Assembly (NCBI GenBank): GCA_947497145.1
Contig: CANMFQ010000011.1
Span: forward strand, 120,412 to 184,411
Length of the DNA: 64,000 bases
From: an uncultured Flavobacteriaceae bacterium
Lineage (GTDB): Bacteria > Bacteroidota > Bacteroidia > Flavobacteriales > Flavobacteriaceae
Direction: 5' to 3'
Position numbers and translations under genes: made by a program. Below are positions 9,238-17,990 of the stretch, in pieces. Under the pieces are notes generated by a model. It was given only the letters and a program-made list of their open reading frames with translations. It was not told where the DNA came from and made no database searches. Numbering within the stretch: the first letter of the stretch is position 1; each line of letters opens with the position of its first letter.

Positions 9238-9956
9238 GCTTCTTGTGCCCTTTCTAAGTCTTCAGGAGTATCAATTTCAATGCCAACAACATCCGTTTCA
9301 ACCATTTTTATCTTTTTTCCGTATTCTAAATAACGTATGGCTTCAATTTTTTCTGTAGCTTCTAAGAGGCGCATAGGCAACCTTTGAAAATCCATCAACG
9401 CACTTTTTCTAAAAGCATAAATACCTCGATGCTTATAATAAACAGCACCCGCCTCAGCATCACGAGGATATGGTATAGGCGAACGCGAGAAATACAAGGC
9501 AAAATTTTCATTATTTACAATGACCTTTACGGTATTAGGATTTTCAATCTCTTCTTTTTTGGTAATGGGCACCATCACTGATGCCAAATCGATTTCCTTA
9601 TTAAAATCATCTTTAAAAACGTCTAAAACCGAAGCCAAACTAGCCTTATCAATAAAAGGTTCGTCACCTTGTACATTCACCACAATATCGATATCCATAT
9701 TGGCTACAGCCTCTGCAATACGATCACTACCACAATCATGTTCTTCAACACTCATAATCACGCTACCACCAGCCTTTGAAATCACATCACTGATAATATC
9801 GCTATCGGTTACCACATATACTTCATCAAACAATTGCATCTGAGCTACAACTTCGTAGGTGCGTTGTATTACGGGTTTCCCTCCTAAATCTTGCATCAGT
9901 TTTGCAGGAAATCGTGAAGCTGCATAACGCGCGGGTATCATTGCTATAATCTTCAT
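9228..9956 (-). CDS. kdsB: 3-deoxy-manno-octulosonate cytidylyltransferase (CMP-Kdo synthetase)
   Basis: 242 aa, family length. The N-terminus [16 protein letters not shown] is the CTP-binding loop, followed by [28 protein letters not shown] and the metal-binding [10 protein letters not shown]. Near the end are [26 protein letters not shown] and [11 protein letters not shown]. KdsB activates Kdo as CMP-Kdo for lipopolysaccharide inner core synthesis. The adjacent KdnB-like gene raises the possibility that the sugar used is 8-amino-Kdo. It is first in a co-directional unit kdsB-HAD-kdnB and is preceded by a 166-base gap. Confidence 0.95.
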   Translation of the reverse strand: MKIIAMIPARYAASRFPAKLMQDLGGKPVIQRTYEVVAQMQLFDEVYVVTDSDIISDVISKAGGSVIMSVEEHDCGSDRIAEAVANMDIDIVVNVQGDEPFIDKASLASVLDVFKDDFNKEIDLASVMVPITKKEEIENPNTVKVIVNNENFALYFSRSPIPYPRDAEAGAVYYKHRGIYAFRKSALMDFQRLPMRLLEATEKIEAIRYLEYGKKIKMVETDVVGIEIDTPEDLERAQEAWK

Positions 9957-10093
9957 TTGTTATTCTTTGTTTTTAAAAAAATTAAGTCATCGCATGCTCA
10001 CTATTTGCTTATTATCTCTTTTAAAGCTGGCAACTACCTGACTGTTTTATGATGAACACACCCCTATTGAATAAAAATATTTTCCTAAGCACT

Positions 10094-10117
10094 TTGTAGT
10101 TTAACCTGAAACTACAA
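10094..10117. terminator. Small hairpin just after the DUF4126 gene
   Basis: A perfect nine-base stem (TTGTAGTTT with AAACTACAA) around a six-base loop, located six bases past the stop of the minus-strand DUF4126 gene. There is no T-run, so Rho-independent termination is uncertain. It could instead stabilise the mRNA end. Confidence 0.4.
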
Positions 10118-10122
10118 TACTA

Positions 10123-10692
10123 CTAGGTTCTTTTTTGAGGTCGCAGTTTTCTATAAATTCTAAAAATTATAAATAGTATAATAATCACCAAAACAGCGGC
10201 CATTACCGGCGCAAAAATTGATGCTATTGAAACCATTACTGCCGTACCTGTTTCTATGGTTGATACAATAGGGTTAGCTATACCTCCTGTTGTTGCTGTT
10301 GATGCCAATCTGCCAGCAGCCCCTGCACCTTTTATTGCTGTTGCTGTTCCGCCTCCCGCTATAATTGCTAAAGACCATGTTACTACGGGGTCTAAACCAG
10401 CGACTGTACTTACCATAACAGCGGTACCGGCAATGGCAGCTAAGGGCACTGCCATACTATCTAATATATTATCAACCCAAGGAATAAAGTAAGCAAAAAC
10501 CTCAATAACGGTGGCTACTCCTAGGGTAATTACCGCTGCCAGACTACCTATCCACTGCCAACTTTCATTTAGCGACCAAACATCAAAGTACCCTGCCAAA
10601 CTTAAAGCAAACAACGGCAAAAACACCCGAAAGCCCACCGAGGCAGCCAAGCCAACACCTAAAAATATACTAATTACTGTTTCTGAAGTCAT
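10123..10692 (-). CDS. DUF4126 domain membrane protein
   Basis: About 189 aa with the start chosen at 10692 (MTSETVISIFLG), because family members begin there. An upstream in-frame ATG at 10737 would add 15 residues that look unlike the family. Four to five hydrophobic segments are visible, including VGFRVFLPLFALSL, VITLGVATVIEVFAYF with PWVDN, a Gly/Ala-rich stretch (GGGTATAIKGAGAAGRLAST) and a C-terminal hydrophobic helix followed by basic residues. The function is unknown; it is an inner-membrane protein. It follows the helicase gene on the same strand with a gap of 60 bases from the chosen start. Confidence 0.85.
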   Translation of the reverse strand: MTSETVISIFLGVGLAASVGFRVFLPLFALSLAGYFDVWSLNESWQWIGSLAAVITLGVATVIEVFAYFIPWVDNILDSMAVPLAAIAGTAVMVSTVAGLDPVVTWSLAIIAGGGTATAIKGAGAAGRLASTATTGGIANPIVSTIETGTAVMVSIASIFAPVMAAVLVIIILFIIFRIYRKLRPQKRT

Positions 10693-10752
10693 TTTACACG
10701 CTACTTTTTGTTTTAAGCATATGACAATACGTTTCAATAAAGCGAAAATAAT

Positions 10753-12192
10753 CTATTCACCACCAACAAAAAAATCATTCTTAAAACCAATTAAATATAA
10801 CTGTTTTTTTGCACGGGTAACCGCAGTATACAGCCAGCGCAAATATTCTTTATCTATGCCATTAGGCAAATATGGTTGTTCTATAAAAACAGTATTCCAC
10901 TGCCCCCCTTGCGATTTATGACAGGTAATGGCGTAAGAAAACTTTACTTGCAATGCATTAAAATACTTGTTTGATTTTACGGCCATAAATTTTTTGTACT
11001 TAGATGTCTCAGCTGCGTAATCTTCCATCACATTCTGGTACAATCTATTTCCGTCTTCGTAAGACAATGAAGGCGTCACTGCCTGAATCGTATCTAAAAG
11101 CAATACTGTTTCAAAGGGTTTCATCTTCGGATAGTCTACAAGTTGCACCTTTACTTCCGCAAATTTAAATCCGTATAAATCTTTAATAGCAAATATTTCA
11201 AGAACCTCTATAATATCTCCGTTGGCAATAAAGCCAGCTTCTGATTTTGGTTCTAACCAAAAATAATTGTTTTTCACTACCATCATAAAATCACCAACCG
11301 CTATTTCATTTTCTAAATACAAAATGCGCTTACGAATATTATCGTTATATAGATTGGCTCTTTTATTAGAACGAACAATAAAAGCGGTTTCCTCTTTACC
11401 ATTTTCGGCATAAGAGGTGTCAATAGCTTCTTGTATTTCATTGCCTTCAATTAAACGAACAATATCGCGAAACGGACTTACATTAAATTGAAAGGTATCA
11501 AAAAACTCGCTTTGCAATTGTTCTCTTAACATAGTTGCATTAACCAAAATACCAGAATCTTCTGCTTGACGCACTACCTCATCCAATTCTAAACGCACCA
11601 CGTCTTTATTGTAATTCAATTCTAACTTACCTGCATCCAAAGCCGGACTTAAATGTAAATGCACGGGTGGTAATTGTGCGGTATCACCAATTAAAATTAA
11701 TTTACAGTTATGACCCGAATAAACAAAAAGCATTAAATCATCTAACAAAGATCCATTTTCAAAAAGTTTTGAATCTGCTGGTGTATCAGGTATCATTGAA
11801 GCCTCATCTACAATAAACAGCGTATTTCGATGCTTATTAGGTGCTAGTACAAACTGCACTCCGCCTCCACTTTGTTTTTTGGGGAAATATATTTTTCTAT
11901 GAATTGTAAATGCCTGTGTTTTAGAATAATTAGACATCACTTTAGCGGCGCGCCCTGTTGGTGCCATTAAAACAGCTTTCATGGTAGTTTGCCATAAGTT
12001 GTTTACAAGCGTTCCTATTAAAGTTGTCTTTCCTGTTCCTGCAAAACCTTTTAGCAAAAAAACGGCATCCTTTTTGTTGTCTAAAACAAAAGAAGCTAGC
12101 TTTTGTAAAGCTATAGCCTGATTAATTGTTGGCTCATGCGGAAATTTATCCTTTAGTATGGTAAAAAAAGAAGCTTCGGTCAATGATTTCAT
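10753..12192 (-). CDS. RecD-like / Dda-like SF1B DNA helicase
   Basis: 479 aa. Walker A is GFAGTGKTTL near residues 49-58, motif Ia is MAPTGRAAKVM, Walker B is FIVDEASMI near 158, and motif III is ILIGDTAQLPPV. The C-terminal half has the UvrD/RecD2 C domain ending YAITCHKSQGGQW and LYTAVTRAKKQLYLIG (motifs V and VI). It is about the size of Dda and shorter than RecD2 (which has an N-terminal extension), so it is probably a free 5' to 3' helicase and not part of a RecBCD complex. No recB or recC is present. It is divergent from the pilin-like gene across a 103-base region. Confidence 0.9.
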   Translation of the reverse strand: MKSLTEASFFTILKDKFPHEPTINQAIALQKLASFVLDNKKDAVFLLKGFAGTGKTTLIGTLVNNLWQTTMKAVLMAPTGRAAKVMSNYSKTQAFTIHRKIYFPKKQSGGGVQFVLAPNKHRNTLFIVDEASMIPDTPADSKLFENGSLLDDLMLFVYSGHNCKLILIGDTAQLPPVHLHLSPALDAGKLELNYNKDVVRLELDEVVRQAEDSGILVNATMLREQLQSEFFDTFQFNVSPFRDIVRLIEGNEIQEAIDTSYAENGKEETAFIVRSNKRANLYNDNIRKRILYLENEIAVGDFMMVVKNNYFWLEPKSEAGFIANGDIIEVLEIFAIKDLYGFKFAEVKVQLVDYPKMKPFETVLLLDTIQAVTPSLSYEDGNRLYQNVMEDYAAETSKYKKFMAVKSNKYFNALQVKFSYAITCHKSQGGQWNTVFIEQPYLPNGIDKEYLRWLYTAVTRAKKQLYLIGFKNDFFVGGE

Positions 12193-12231
12193 AGATGCGC
12201 TAAGATAATCATGATTTTTGTGCCAAAAACT

Positions 12232-12260
12232 TTTGCGATTGAAAAAAAAATGTAAATTTG
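12232..12260 (+). promoter_or_regulatory. Bacteroidota-type promoter for the pilin-like / DUF3822 / rsmD genes
   Basis: TTTG at 12232-12235, a 17-base spacer containing an A-tract, and TAAATTTG at 12253-12260. This is a close match to the Bacteroidota sigma consensus, 36 bases before the ATG at 12296. Confidence 0.7.
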
Positions 12261-12295
12261 CTTAAACCACTAAATTTAAATTAACACGAAACGAA

Positions 12296-12949
12296 ATGAA
12301 GACTGGAATACAAATTCTACTTTGGATACTTTGCGGAGTATTAGGATATCAAATTTATCAATCTATAACTGGCCCTATTAGGTTTCAACAAGTAAAAGAA
12401 CAACGCTTTGCGAAAGTTATTTCTACTTTAAAAGATATTAGAAATTCACAGGAAGCCTATAAAACAGTAAATGGCAAGTATGCCAACGATTTTAAAAGTC
12501 TCATTAGTTTTGTTGATACAGGCAAATACACCATCACACAACAAAGAGATACTTCTTTTACAGTTTACAATAAAGTATTTAAAATTGATATGCCTAAAGA
12601 CAGTATCCTTATTGATACCTTAGGTACAGTAGCTGTTAGAGACTCATTATTTAAAAATGACGATCGTTACAAAAGTATGATGAATGTACCTGGCGCACTA
12701 AACGGCGAGAAATTTACAATGAAAGCAGATGTTATTGATAAAGGTGGATATAAGGCTCCTGTTTTTGAAGCTTCTGTAAAAAAGAGTGTAATCTTAGGAG
12801 ATCAACCTAAAGATTTACTTTCAAGAGAAAACGCACAAGTAAGCGTTGAAGAAGTGAACGGAGATGCAATAAAAGTTGGTTCATTATCACAAGTAAGTAC
12901 AACTGGAAACTGGCCTCCAACTTATGACAGAAAAAAAAGTGGGCAATAA
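12296..12949 (+). CDS. Conserved hypothetical protein with pilin-like layout, one N-terminal membrane helix
   Basis: 217 aa. A hydrophobic helix covers about residues 4-24 (IQILLWILCGVLGYQIYQSI). It is followed at once by an amphipathic helix with the pattern RFAKVISTLKDIRNSQEAYK and then VNGKYANDFKSLISFV, the layout typical of type IV pilins and type II secretion pseudopilins (helix, then an ageing-substrate-like short loop, then a globular domain). There is no clear prepilin peptidase site (no Gly before a Phe/Met-Thr-Leu-Ile-Glu stretch). The C-terminal part is of unknown type. Its end overlaps the start of the DUF3822 gene by 26 bases, so the two are translationally linked. No function is known to me. 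Confidence 0.75.
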   Translation: MKTGIQILLWILCGVLGYQIYQSITGPIRFQQVKEQRFAKVISTLKDIRNSQEAYKTVNGKYANDFKSLISFVDTGKYTITQQRDTSFTVYNKVFKIDMPKDSILIDTLGTVAVRDSLFKNDDRYKSMMNVPGALNGEKFTMKADVIDKGGYKAPVFEASVKKSVILGDQPKDLLSRENAQVSVEEVNGDAIKVGSLSQVSTTGNWPPTYDRKKSGQ

Positions 12950-13757
12950 AAACATAGCCAATTTTACAAAAGATTTTTATAAACTGTCCATTCAAGTTAG
13001 CTTGAATGGACTTTCTTTTTGCATTGTTGACAGTATTGCGAATACCATTATTAATTCTGATGCCCGTAGTTTTGACCGAGAGCGATCACCCTACGAACTT
13101 CAAAAAAGTTTGGTTTCATTGTTTGCAAAACATGATATCGTAAATAAACAATTTTCAGAAGTTACTGTTATTCACAAAAACAAACTCTTCAGCCTTGTAC
13201 CAAAACCCTTGTTTGAAGAAGATGAAATGGCGAATTATTTAAAATTCAACACCAAAATTCTCGCCAATGACCATATTGCATATGATGTACTAGAACGTTA
13301 TGACATGGTTAATGTATATGTACCGTTCACCAACATTAATAACTACATCTATGATCTTTTTGGTGAATTTATTTTTAAGCATAGCGGTACCGTAATGATA
13401 GAGTCGCTTTTAGCAAATCAAAATAAAGATAAAAAACCAAGCTGTTATGTATATGTTACTAACCAACAAATGGAAGTAACCGTAATAGCTCAGAAGAAAT
13501 TAATATTGTACAACTGTTTTGATTTTGTCACAAAGGAAGATTTCATCTATTACCTGCTTTTTACTTTTGAGCAGCTACAACTAGATACCGAAACTACAAA
13601 GCTAAAACTCTTTGGTGCAATTGAAGAAGGCGATGCTATTTATGAAATGTGTTATACATACATCAAACACCTGTCCATTTTTGCCCCTTCAAATACATCA
13701 TATATAATTGATTCAAAGAAAGATTATATTGATTTTACTGTTTTAAACACTCTTTAA
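12924..13757 (+). CDS. DUF3822 family protein, possibly actin-like (ASKHA) fold
   Basis: 277 aa. The N-terminus KLSIQVSLNGLSFCIVD, a middle VYVTNQQMEVTVIAQ strand pair followed by KLILYNCFDF, and a late LKLFGAI strand resemble the beta strands of actin-like ATPases such as PilM or FtsA. This is fold reading by eye, not a proven assignment. The phosphate-binding loops are not obvious, so it may be an inactive member. The start at 12924 gives the family-like beginning. It overlaps the pilin-like gene upstream by 26 bases and its stop codon abuts the ATG of rsmD, so the three genes form an operon. Confidence 0.85.
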   Translation: MTEKKVGNKNIANFTKDFYKLSIQVSLNGLSFCIVDSIANTIINSDARSFDRERSPYELQKSLVSLFAKHDIVNKQFSEVTVIHKNKLFSLVPKPLFEEDEMANYLKFNTKILANDHIAYDVLERYDMVNVYVPFTNINNYIYDLFGEFIFKHSGTVMIESLLANQNKDKKPSCYVYVTNQQMEVTVIAQKKLILYNCFDFVTKEDFIYYLLFTFEQLQLDTETTKLKLFGAIEEGDAIYEMCYTYIKHLSIFAPSNTSYIIDSKKDYIDFTVLNTL

Positions 13758-14297
13758 ATGCGTATTATTTCTGGAAAATATAAAAGTCGCCGCATTATTG
13801 CCCCGAGCAAACTACCTGTTCGACCAACAACCGACATGGCTAAAGAAGCGCTTTTTAACATCTTAAATAATCGATTTTATTTTGATGAAATCAGCTTATT
13901 AGATCTTTTTTCGGGAACAGGAAATATTAGCTACGAATTTGGCTCCCGCGGCACTAATAATATTACCGCAGTAGATGCCGATTTTGGTTGTGTTCAATTC
14001 ATAAACAAAACAGCACTAGCGTTAGAATTAAATATTGCAACAATAAAAAGTGATGTTTTTTCTTTTTTAGAAAAAACAAGTGTGAAAGCTGATATTATTT
14101 TTGCCGACCCACCTTATAATATGGCTTTAGAAGATTTTGAACGCATTCCTGAACTGGTTTTTAAAAATGAGCTTCTTTTAGAAGAAGGTGTTCTGGTTAT
14201 TGAACATGCTAAACAGACCGATCTTTCGCATCTTGATAATTTCATCAATAAGCGCAAATACGGTGGAAGTGTTTTTAGCTTTTTTGAATTGCCATAA
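13758..14297 (+). CDS. rsmD: 16S rRNA (guanine966-N2)-methyltransferase RsmD
   Basis: 179 aa. The start MRIISGKYKSRRI and PTTDMAKEALFNIL are RsmD hallmarks. The SAM-binding LLDLFSGTGNISYEF loop lies near residues 53-67, and the catalytic DPPY motif (FADPPYNMAL) near 118. The enzyme methylates G966 of 16S rRNA during 30S assembly. The stop of the DUF3822 gene is directly next to its ATG (no gap). The C-terminal strand ends FSFFELP, as in other flavobacterial members. Confidence 0.95.
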   Translation: MRIISGKYKSRRIIAPSKLPVRPTTDMAKEALFNILNNRFYFDEISLLDLFSGTGNISYEFGSRGTNNITAVDADFGCVQFINKTALALELNIATIKSDVFSFLEKTSVKADIIFADPPYNMALEDFERIPELVFKNELLLEEGVLVIEHAKQTDLSHLDNFINKRKYGGSVFSFFELP

Positions 14298-14300
14298 TTT

Positions 14301-14399
14301 TCATAGCAAAGGATTGATTATTTCTGGTTCAACTCCTTCCATTTTAAAACCGGCTTGCTTTATGCAATTCGCAGTCAGTAAGCTACATTCACCATAAAT
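14301..14399 (-). pseudogene. Possible remnant of a gene 3' end between rsmD and the amidohydrolase
   Basis: On the minus strand, reading from 14399 down to the stop at 14301, 32 codons give a protein-like tail containing YGECSLLTAN, AGFKMEGVEPE and IINPLL. It is preceded directly by an in-frame TGA and has no start codon. It fits exactly in the 110-base gap between two genes, so it may be the end of a lost convergent gene. I do not recognise the family and the fragment is too short to be sure. Confidence 0.25.
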
Positions 14400-14407
14400 T
14401 CAGCTCT

Positions 14408-16066
14408 ATGAAACTACTAAAAACTGCACCATATATAACGCTACTCTTCTTACTTATCTTTGTATGTTGCGACACGAAATCAGAAAAAGCGGACCTAATA
14501 TTTATCAACGCAAAAATTTGGACAGGCAATAAAAAACAACCCTTAGCAGAAGCTATGGCTATTTCAGCTGACACCATTTTAGCTATTGGCAATACAGAGC
14601 AAATACTAAAACATACAGCTAATAGCACTAAAATAGTCGATATAAAAAGTGCTTTTATAAGCCCTGGCTTTATAGATACCCATGTACATCTAATGATGGG
14701 CGGCAATGCGCTTTTAAGTGTCCGGCTCAACGATGCCAATACTCCCAAAGAATTTATAAAACGTATAAATAAACATACCAAAACGCTTAAACCAAACCAA
14801 TGGGTACTGGAAGGAAATTGGGATCATACCCTATGGGGTGGAGAATTACCCAATAAAAAATGGATTGATGCAGACACTCCCAATAATCCAGTTGCAATTT
14901 ATCGCTTAGATGGTCATATGATACTAGCAAACTCCGTCGCTTTAAAACTTGCTGGAATTGACAAAAACACCCCAGAAATTAGTAGCGGAAAAATTATTCG
15001 CAATCCAGACGGCACCCCTACAGGTATTCTTAAAGGACATGCTATGAACCTTGTTTTAAATAAGATTCCTCCTATGAGCGAACCACACAAAATAAAGTCT
15101 CTAAATGCTGCAACTCAGTACCTATTATCAAACGGAGTCACCTCTGTTCATGATGTTGATAGTCTGGGTACCTATAGCGCAGCAAAAAAACTTAAAGAAC
15201 AAAACAAACTTGCCATACGCCTCTATTTAGCAAAGCCTCTAAATCGCTACAACCAAGCATTTAATATGAGTAATGAACATAATAAATGGTTAAAAACAGG
15301 TCTTGTAAAAGGTTTTGTAGACGGTTCTTTGGGGTCACATACGGCCGCTTTTCACGAACCTTATTCAGACCAACCGCAAGACAAAGGTTACTTTATTACA
15401 AACGAAGAAAAATTATACACCGATATTTATGAAGCCGACAAGGCCAACCTGCAAATTACAGTACATGCTATTGGAGACCGTGCCATTCACTCCTTATTAA
15501 ACCTTTACGAACAATTAATCAAAGAACATGAAAAAAAAGATCGCCGCCTACGTATAGAACATGCGCAACATCTTGCGGTAAATGATATCAAACGTTTTAA
15601 AGAGCTGGGCGTAATTGCCAGTATGCAACCCTACCACGCTATTGACGATGGCCGATGGGCAGAAACATTGATAGGTACAACCCGTATGCAAAATACATAT
15701 GCCTTTAAATCACTGTTAAACGCCAATGCAAAGCTAGTTTTTGGCAGTGATTGGCCTGTAGCGCCAGCTACTCCCTTAGAAGGTATTTATGCAGCAGTAA
15801 CACGAAGAACCTTAGATAACAAAAACCCTGATGGATGGGTACCTCAACAAAAAATAACCGTGGTAGAAGCACTTAGAGCTTATACCAAAGATGCCGCTTA
15901 CGCCTCTTTTGATGAAAAAACGAAGGGAACGCTAGAAAAAGGCAAACTGGCAGATTTTGTTATTTTGAATGAAGATATTACTACAATAGACCCCATTAAA
16001 ATTAAAAATGTGCAAATTTTACAAACCTATGTTGGCGGTAAAAAACGCTATGACCACAAAAATTAA
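14408..16066 (+). CDS. Amidohydrolase, YtcJ-like (amidohydrolase family 3), exported
   Basis: 552 aa. N-terminal hydrophobic segment (about residues 6-20) followed by two cysteines (FVCCDTKSEK), which could be a lipoprotein signal, although the lipobox is not classical. Metal-site motifs of the superfamily follow: DTHVHLMMGG near residue 90, a KGFVDGSLGSHTAAF segment, VHAIGDRAIH, IEHAQHL, and the C-terminal FGSDWPV with the metal-binding Asp, then KGTLEKGKLADFVIL. YtcJ-type enzymes hydrolyse C-N bonds in unknown small substrates. It follows rsmD by 110 bases and precedes the RluA-type gene by 12 bases. Confidence 0.88.
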   Translation: MKLLKTAPYITLLFLLIFVCCDTKSEKADLIFINAKIWTGNKKQPLAEAMAISADTILAIGNTEQILKHTANSTKIVDIKSAFISPGFIDTHVHLMMGGNALLSVRLNDANTPKEFIKRINKHTKTLKPNQWVLEGNWDHTLWGGELPNKKWIDADTPNNPVAIYRLDGHMILANSVALKLAGIDKNTPEISSGKIIRNPDGTPTGILKGHAMNLVLNKIPPMSEPHKIKSLNAATQYLLSNGVTSVHDVDSLGTYSAAKKLKEQNKLAIRLYLAKPLNRYNQAFNMSNEHNKWLKTGLVKGFVDGSLGSHTAAFHEPYSDQPQDKGYFITNEEKLYTDIYEADKANLQITVHAIGDRAIHSLLNLYEQLIKEHEKKDRRLRIEHAQHLAVNDIKRFKELGVIASMQPYHAIDDGRWAETLIGTTRMQNTYAFKSLLNANAKLVFGSDWPVAPATPLEGIYAAVTRRTLDNKNPDGWVPQQKITVVEALRAYTKDAAYASFDEKTKGTLEKGKLADFVILNEDITTIDPIKIKNVQILQTYVGGKKRYDHKN

Positions 16067-16078
16067 TGCTTACTACAA

Positions 16079-16936
16079 ATGCCTACCACCATTAGTCATA
16101 TCGCCGCTGTTCAAAAAAAACCTATTCGCTTACAAGAATATGGTGTTGGCATCTTCCCTACCTTAGCTACTAAATCGGCCTTAAAAAAAGCGCTCAAAAA
16201 GCAATTAATAACCGTAAATGGTAACATAGCAAGTACCGCAACCTTCATTAAAGGAAATGAAGTAATCACCTTACTGCAACCACCCATAAAATCGCCAAAA
16301 AAAGCACTCATTTTTAAATTAGAAATTGTTTTTGAAGATGATTATTTAGCCGTAATCAATAAACCCGCAGGCATTGTAGTTAGTGGTAATTCTTTTAAAA
16401 CCATAACGCATGCACTACCGCAAAACCTCCAAAAAAGTAAACAGCCAGACGCTGTAATACCTCAACCTGTACATCGCCTAGATTACGCTACAACAGGGCT
16501 TTTGATTGTAGGAAAAACTAGCAGTACTATTACGGCATTAAACGAACTATTTGAATACAAAGAAATAAAAAAAACCTATTTTGCTGTCACCATAGGCAAG
16601 ATGAATTTAAAAGGAACCATTACTTTTTCTGTGGATGACAAAAACGCTATTTCAAATTTTGAAACCCTTAAAACTGTACCTTCTAAGCGATTTCAGCATC
16701 TTAATTTGGTGAAATTATCACCAGAAACAGGAAGAAAACACCAACTAAGAAAACACTTATCAGCCTTAGGAAACCCCATTCTTGGCGATGCTACCTACGG
16801 CAAAGAATCCTTAATTTTAAAAGGAAAAGGGCTGTATTTACATGCCTTTTCACTGGCTTTTACACATCCTATTACCTGTAAAAAAATATATCTTGAAAAA
16901 GAACTACCATTAAAATTCTCAAAACTGTTTGACTAA
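16079..16936 (+). CDS. RluA-family pseudouridine synthase with S4-like N-terminus
   Basis: 285 aa. An S4-like RNA-binding region at about residues 14-70 (KKALKKQLITVNG and the IKGNEVITLL strand) precedes the catalytic domain. The catalytic motif is HRLDYATTGLLIVGK, with the Asp being the family nucleophile, and KLSPETGRKHQLRKHL and PILGDATYG are also characteristic. It isomerises specific uridines in rRNA or tRNA. Whether it acts like RluD, RluC or TruC cannot be decided. Its 12-base distance to the amidohydrolase gene suggests co-transcription. Confidence 0.92.
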   Translation: MPTTISHIAAVQKKPIRLQEYGVGIFPTLATKSALKKALKKQLITVNGNIASTATFIKGNEVITLLQPPIKSPKKALIFKLEIVFEDDYLAVINKPAGIVVSGNSFKTITHALPQNLQKSKQPDAVIPQPVHRLDYATTGLLIVGKTSSTITALNELFEYKEIKKTYFAVTIGKMNLKGTITFSVDDKNAISNFETLKTVPSKRFQHLNLVKLSPETGRKHQLRKHLSALGNPILGDATYGKESLILKGKGLYLHAFSLAFTHPITCKKIYLEKELPLKFSKLFD

Positions 16937-17071
16937 AATTTCTTTAGTATATTTAGCTAAGTATTTAGCAGCATTTTTTACTTTATTTACACTATACTAA
17001 CTAAGAATAATGCTAACGCATACTATATGCGCATACATAATTTTAACCAACCAATTCATAATTCTTAAAAA

Positions 17072-17863
17072 ATGAAATCGATTATATTTTGTTCTTTTTT
17101 TATCCTTTGTGCCCATTTAGCCACTGGTCAAGAGTCTAAAATGTTTGGTGCATACCAAATGAAAGAATTTATGTTTAAAGAACGTCCCGCAAAAATTGTT
17201 TTTCCAACGGTTAAAAATAATCAGGGTTTATGGATTTGGAGGGCACGTTTTTGGGGTCACGAACCACAAACAGACCTCGCTTTGTTAGAAAAAGGCTTTC
17301 ATGTGGTTTATATTGATGTTGCTGGCTTGTACGGCAATACAACCGCAGTTGAGCTATGGAATGCATTTTACCATCACCTAATTGACACCTATAATTTAAA
17401 CAAAAAAGTAGTTTTAGAAGGCTTTAGCAGAGGAGGTTTAATTGTATACAATTGGGCTTCAAAAAACACAGATAAGGTTGCATGTATTTATGCAGATGCT
17501 CCTGTGTGCGATATTAAAAGTTGGCCTGGAGGTTTGTATGCTGGCGAGGGAAGTGCTGCAGATTGGGCACTCTGTTTAAAAGCGTACAACCTTGATGAAA
17601 AAAATGTCTTGAAATACCAAAAAATTCCGTTAAACACTAGTATTGAAGTTGCTAAAGAAAAAATACCAGTACTTCATGTATACGGTGATGCAGACAACAT
17701 AGTACCGCCAAAAGAAAACACAGAACTTCTTGCCCGTAAATTTAAAAAAGCTGGCGGAAAAATAGTCCTTATAAAAAAGCCCGGCATAGGTCATCACCCT
17801 CATAGCCTAAAAGATCCGCAACCAATTGTGAATTTTATTTTAAAACATACGGCTGATTTATAG
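17072..17863 (+). CDS. Secreted alpha/beta hydrolase
   Basis: 263 aa. Signal peptide at about residues 1-19 (IIFCSFFILCAHLATGQ). The nucleophile elbow is GFSRGG near residue 123, with an acid Asp in YGDADNIVPP near 210 and a catalytic His in GIGHHPH near 241. The preceding WRARFWGHEPQTDLALLEKGFHVVYID segment is found in hydrolases of Bacteroidota that act on cell-surface or plant and algal material, often annotated as prolyl-oligopeptidase or acetylesterase-like. The substrate is not known. Nearby genes include a GH95 fucosidase, so a role in polysaccharide handling is possible. No SusCD pair is present. Confidence 0.85.
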   Translation: MKSIIFCSFFILCAHLATGQESKMFGAYQMKEFMFKERPAKIVFPTVKNNQGLWIWRARFWGHEPQTDLALLEKGFHVVYIDVAGLYGNTTAVELWNAFYHHLIDTYNLNKKVVLEGFSRGGLIVYNWASKNTDKVACIYADAPVCDIKSWPGGLYAGEGSAADWALCLKAYNLDEKNVLKYQKIPLNTSIEVAKEKIPVLHVYGDADNIVPPKENTELLARKFKKAGGKIVLIKKPGIGHHPHSLKDPQPIVNFILKHTADL

Positions 17864-17990
17864 AAAAGCTGTAGACAAAATAAAACTGTTGAAGTGATTC
17901 TAAAAACAAGACTAAAAGCAATGTTAACAATACACTAAAACACTGAATTAACCCAGCACTAGCGAGTAATCCATTATTAAAAAATAAACC

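Noticed and set aside
10123..10737. Longer DUF4126 start at 10737
   Set aside because: The first 15 residues are basic and unlike the family; the ATG at 10692 gives the conserved start.
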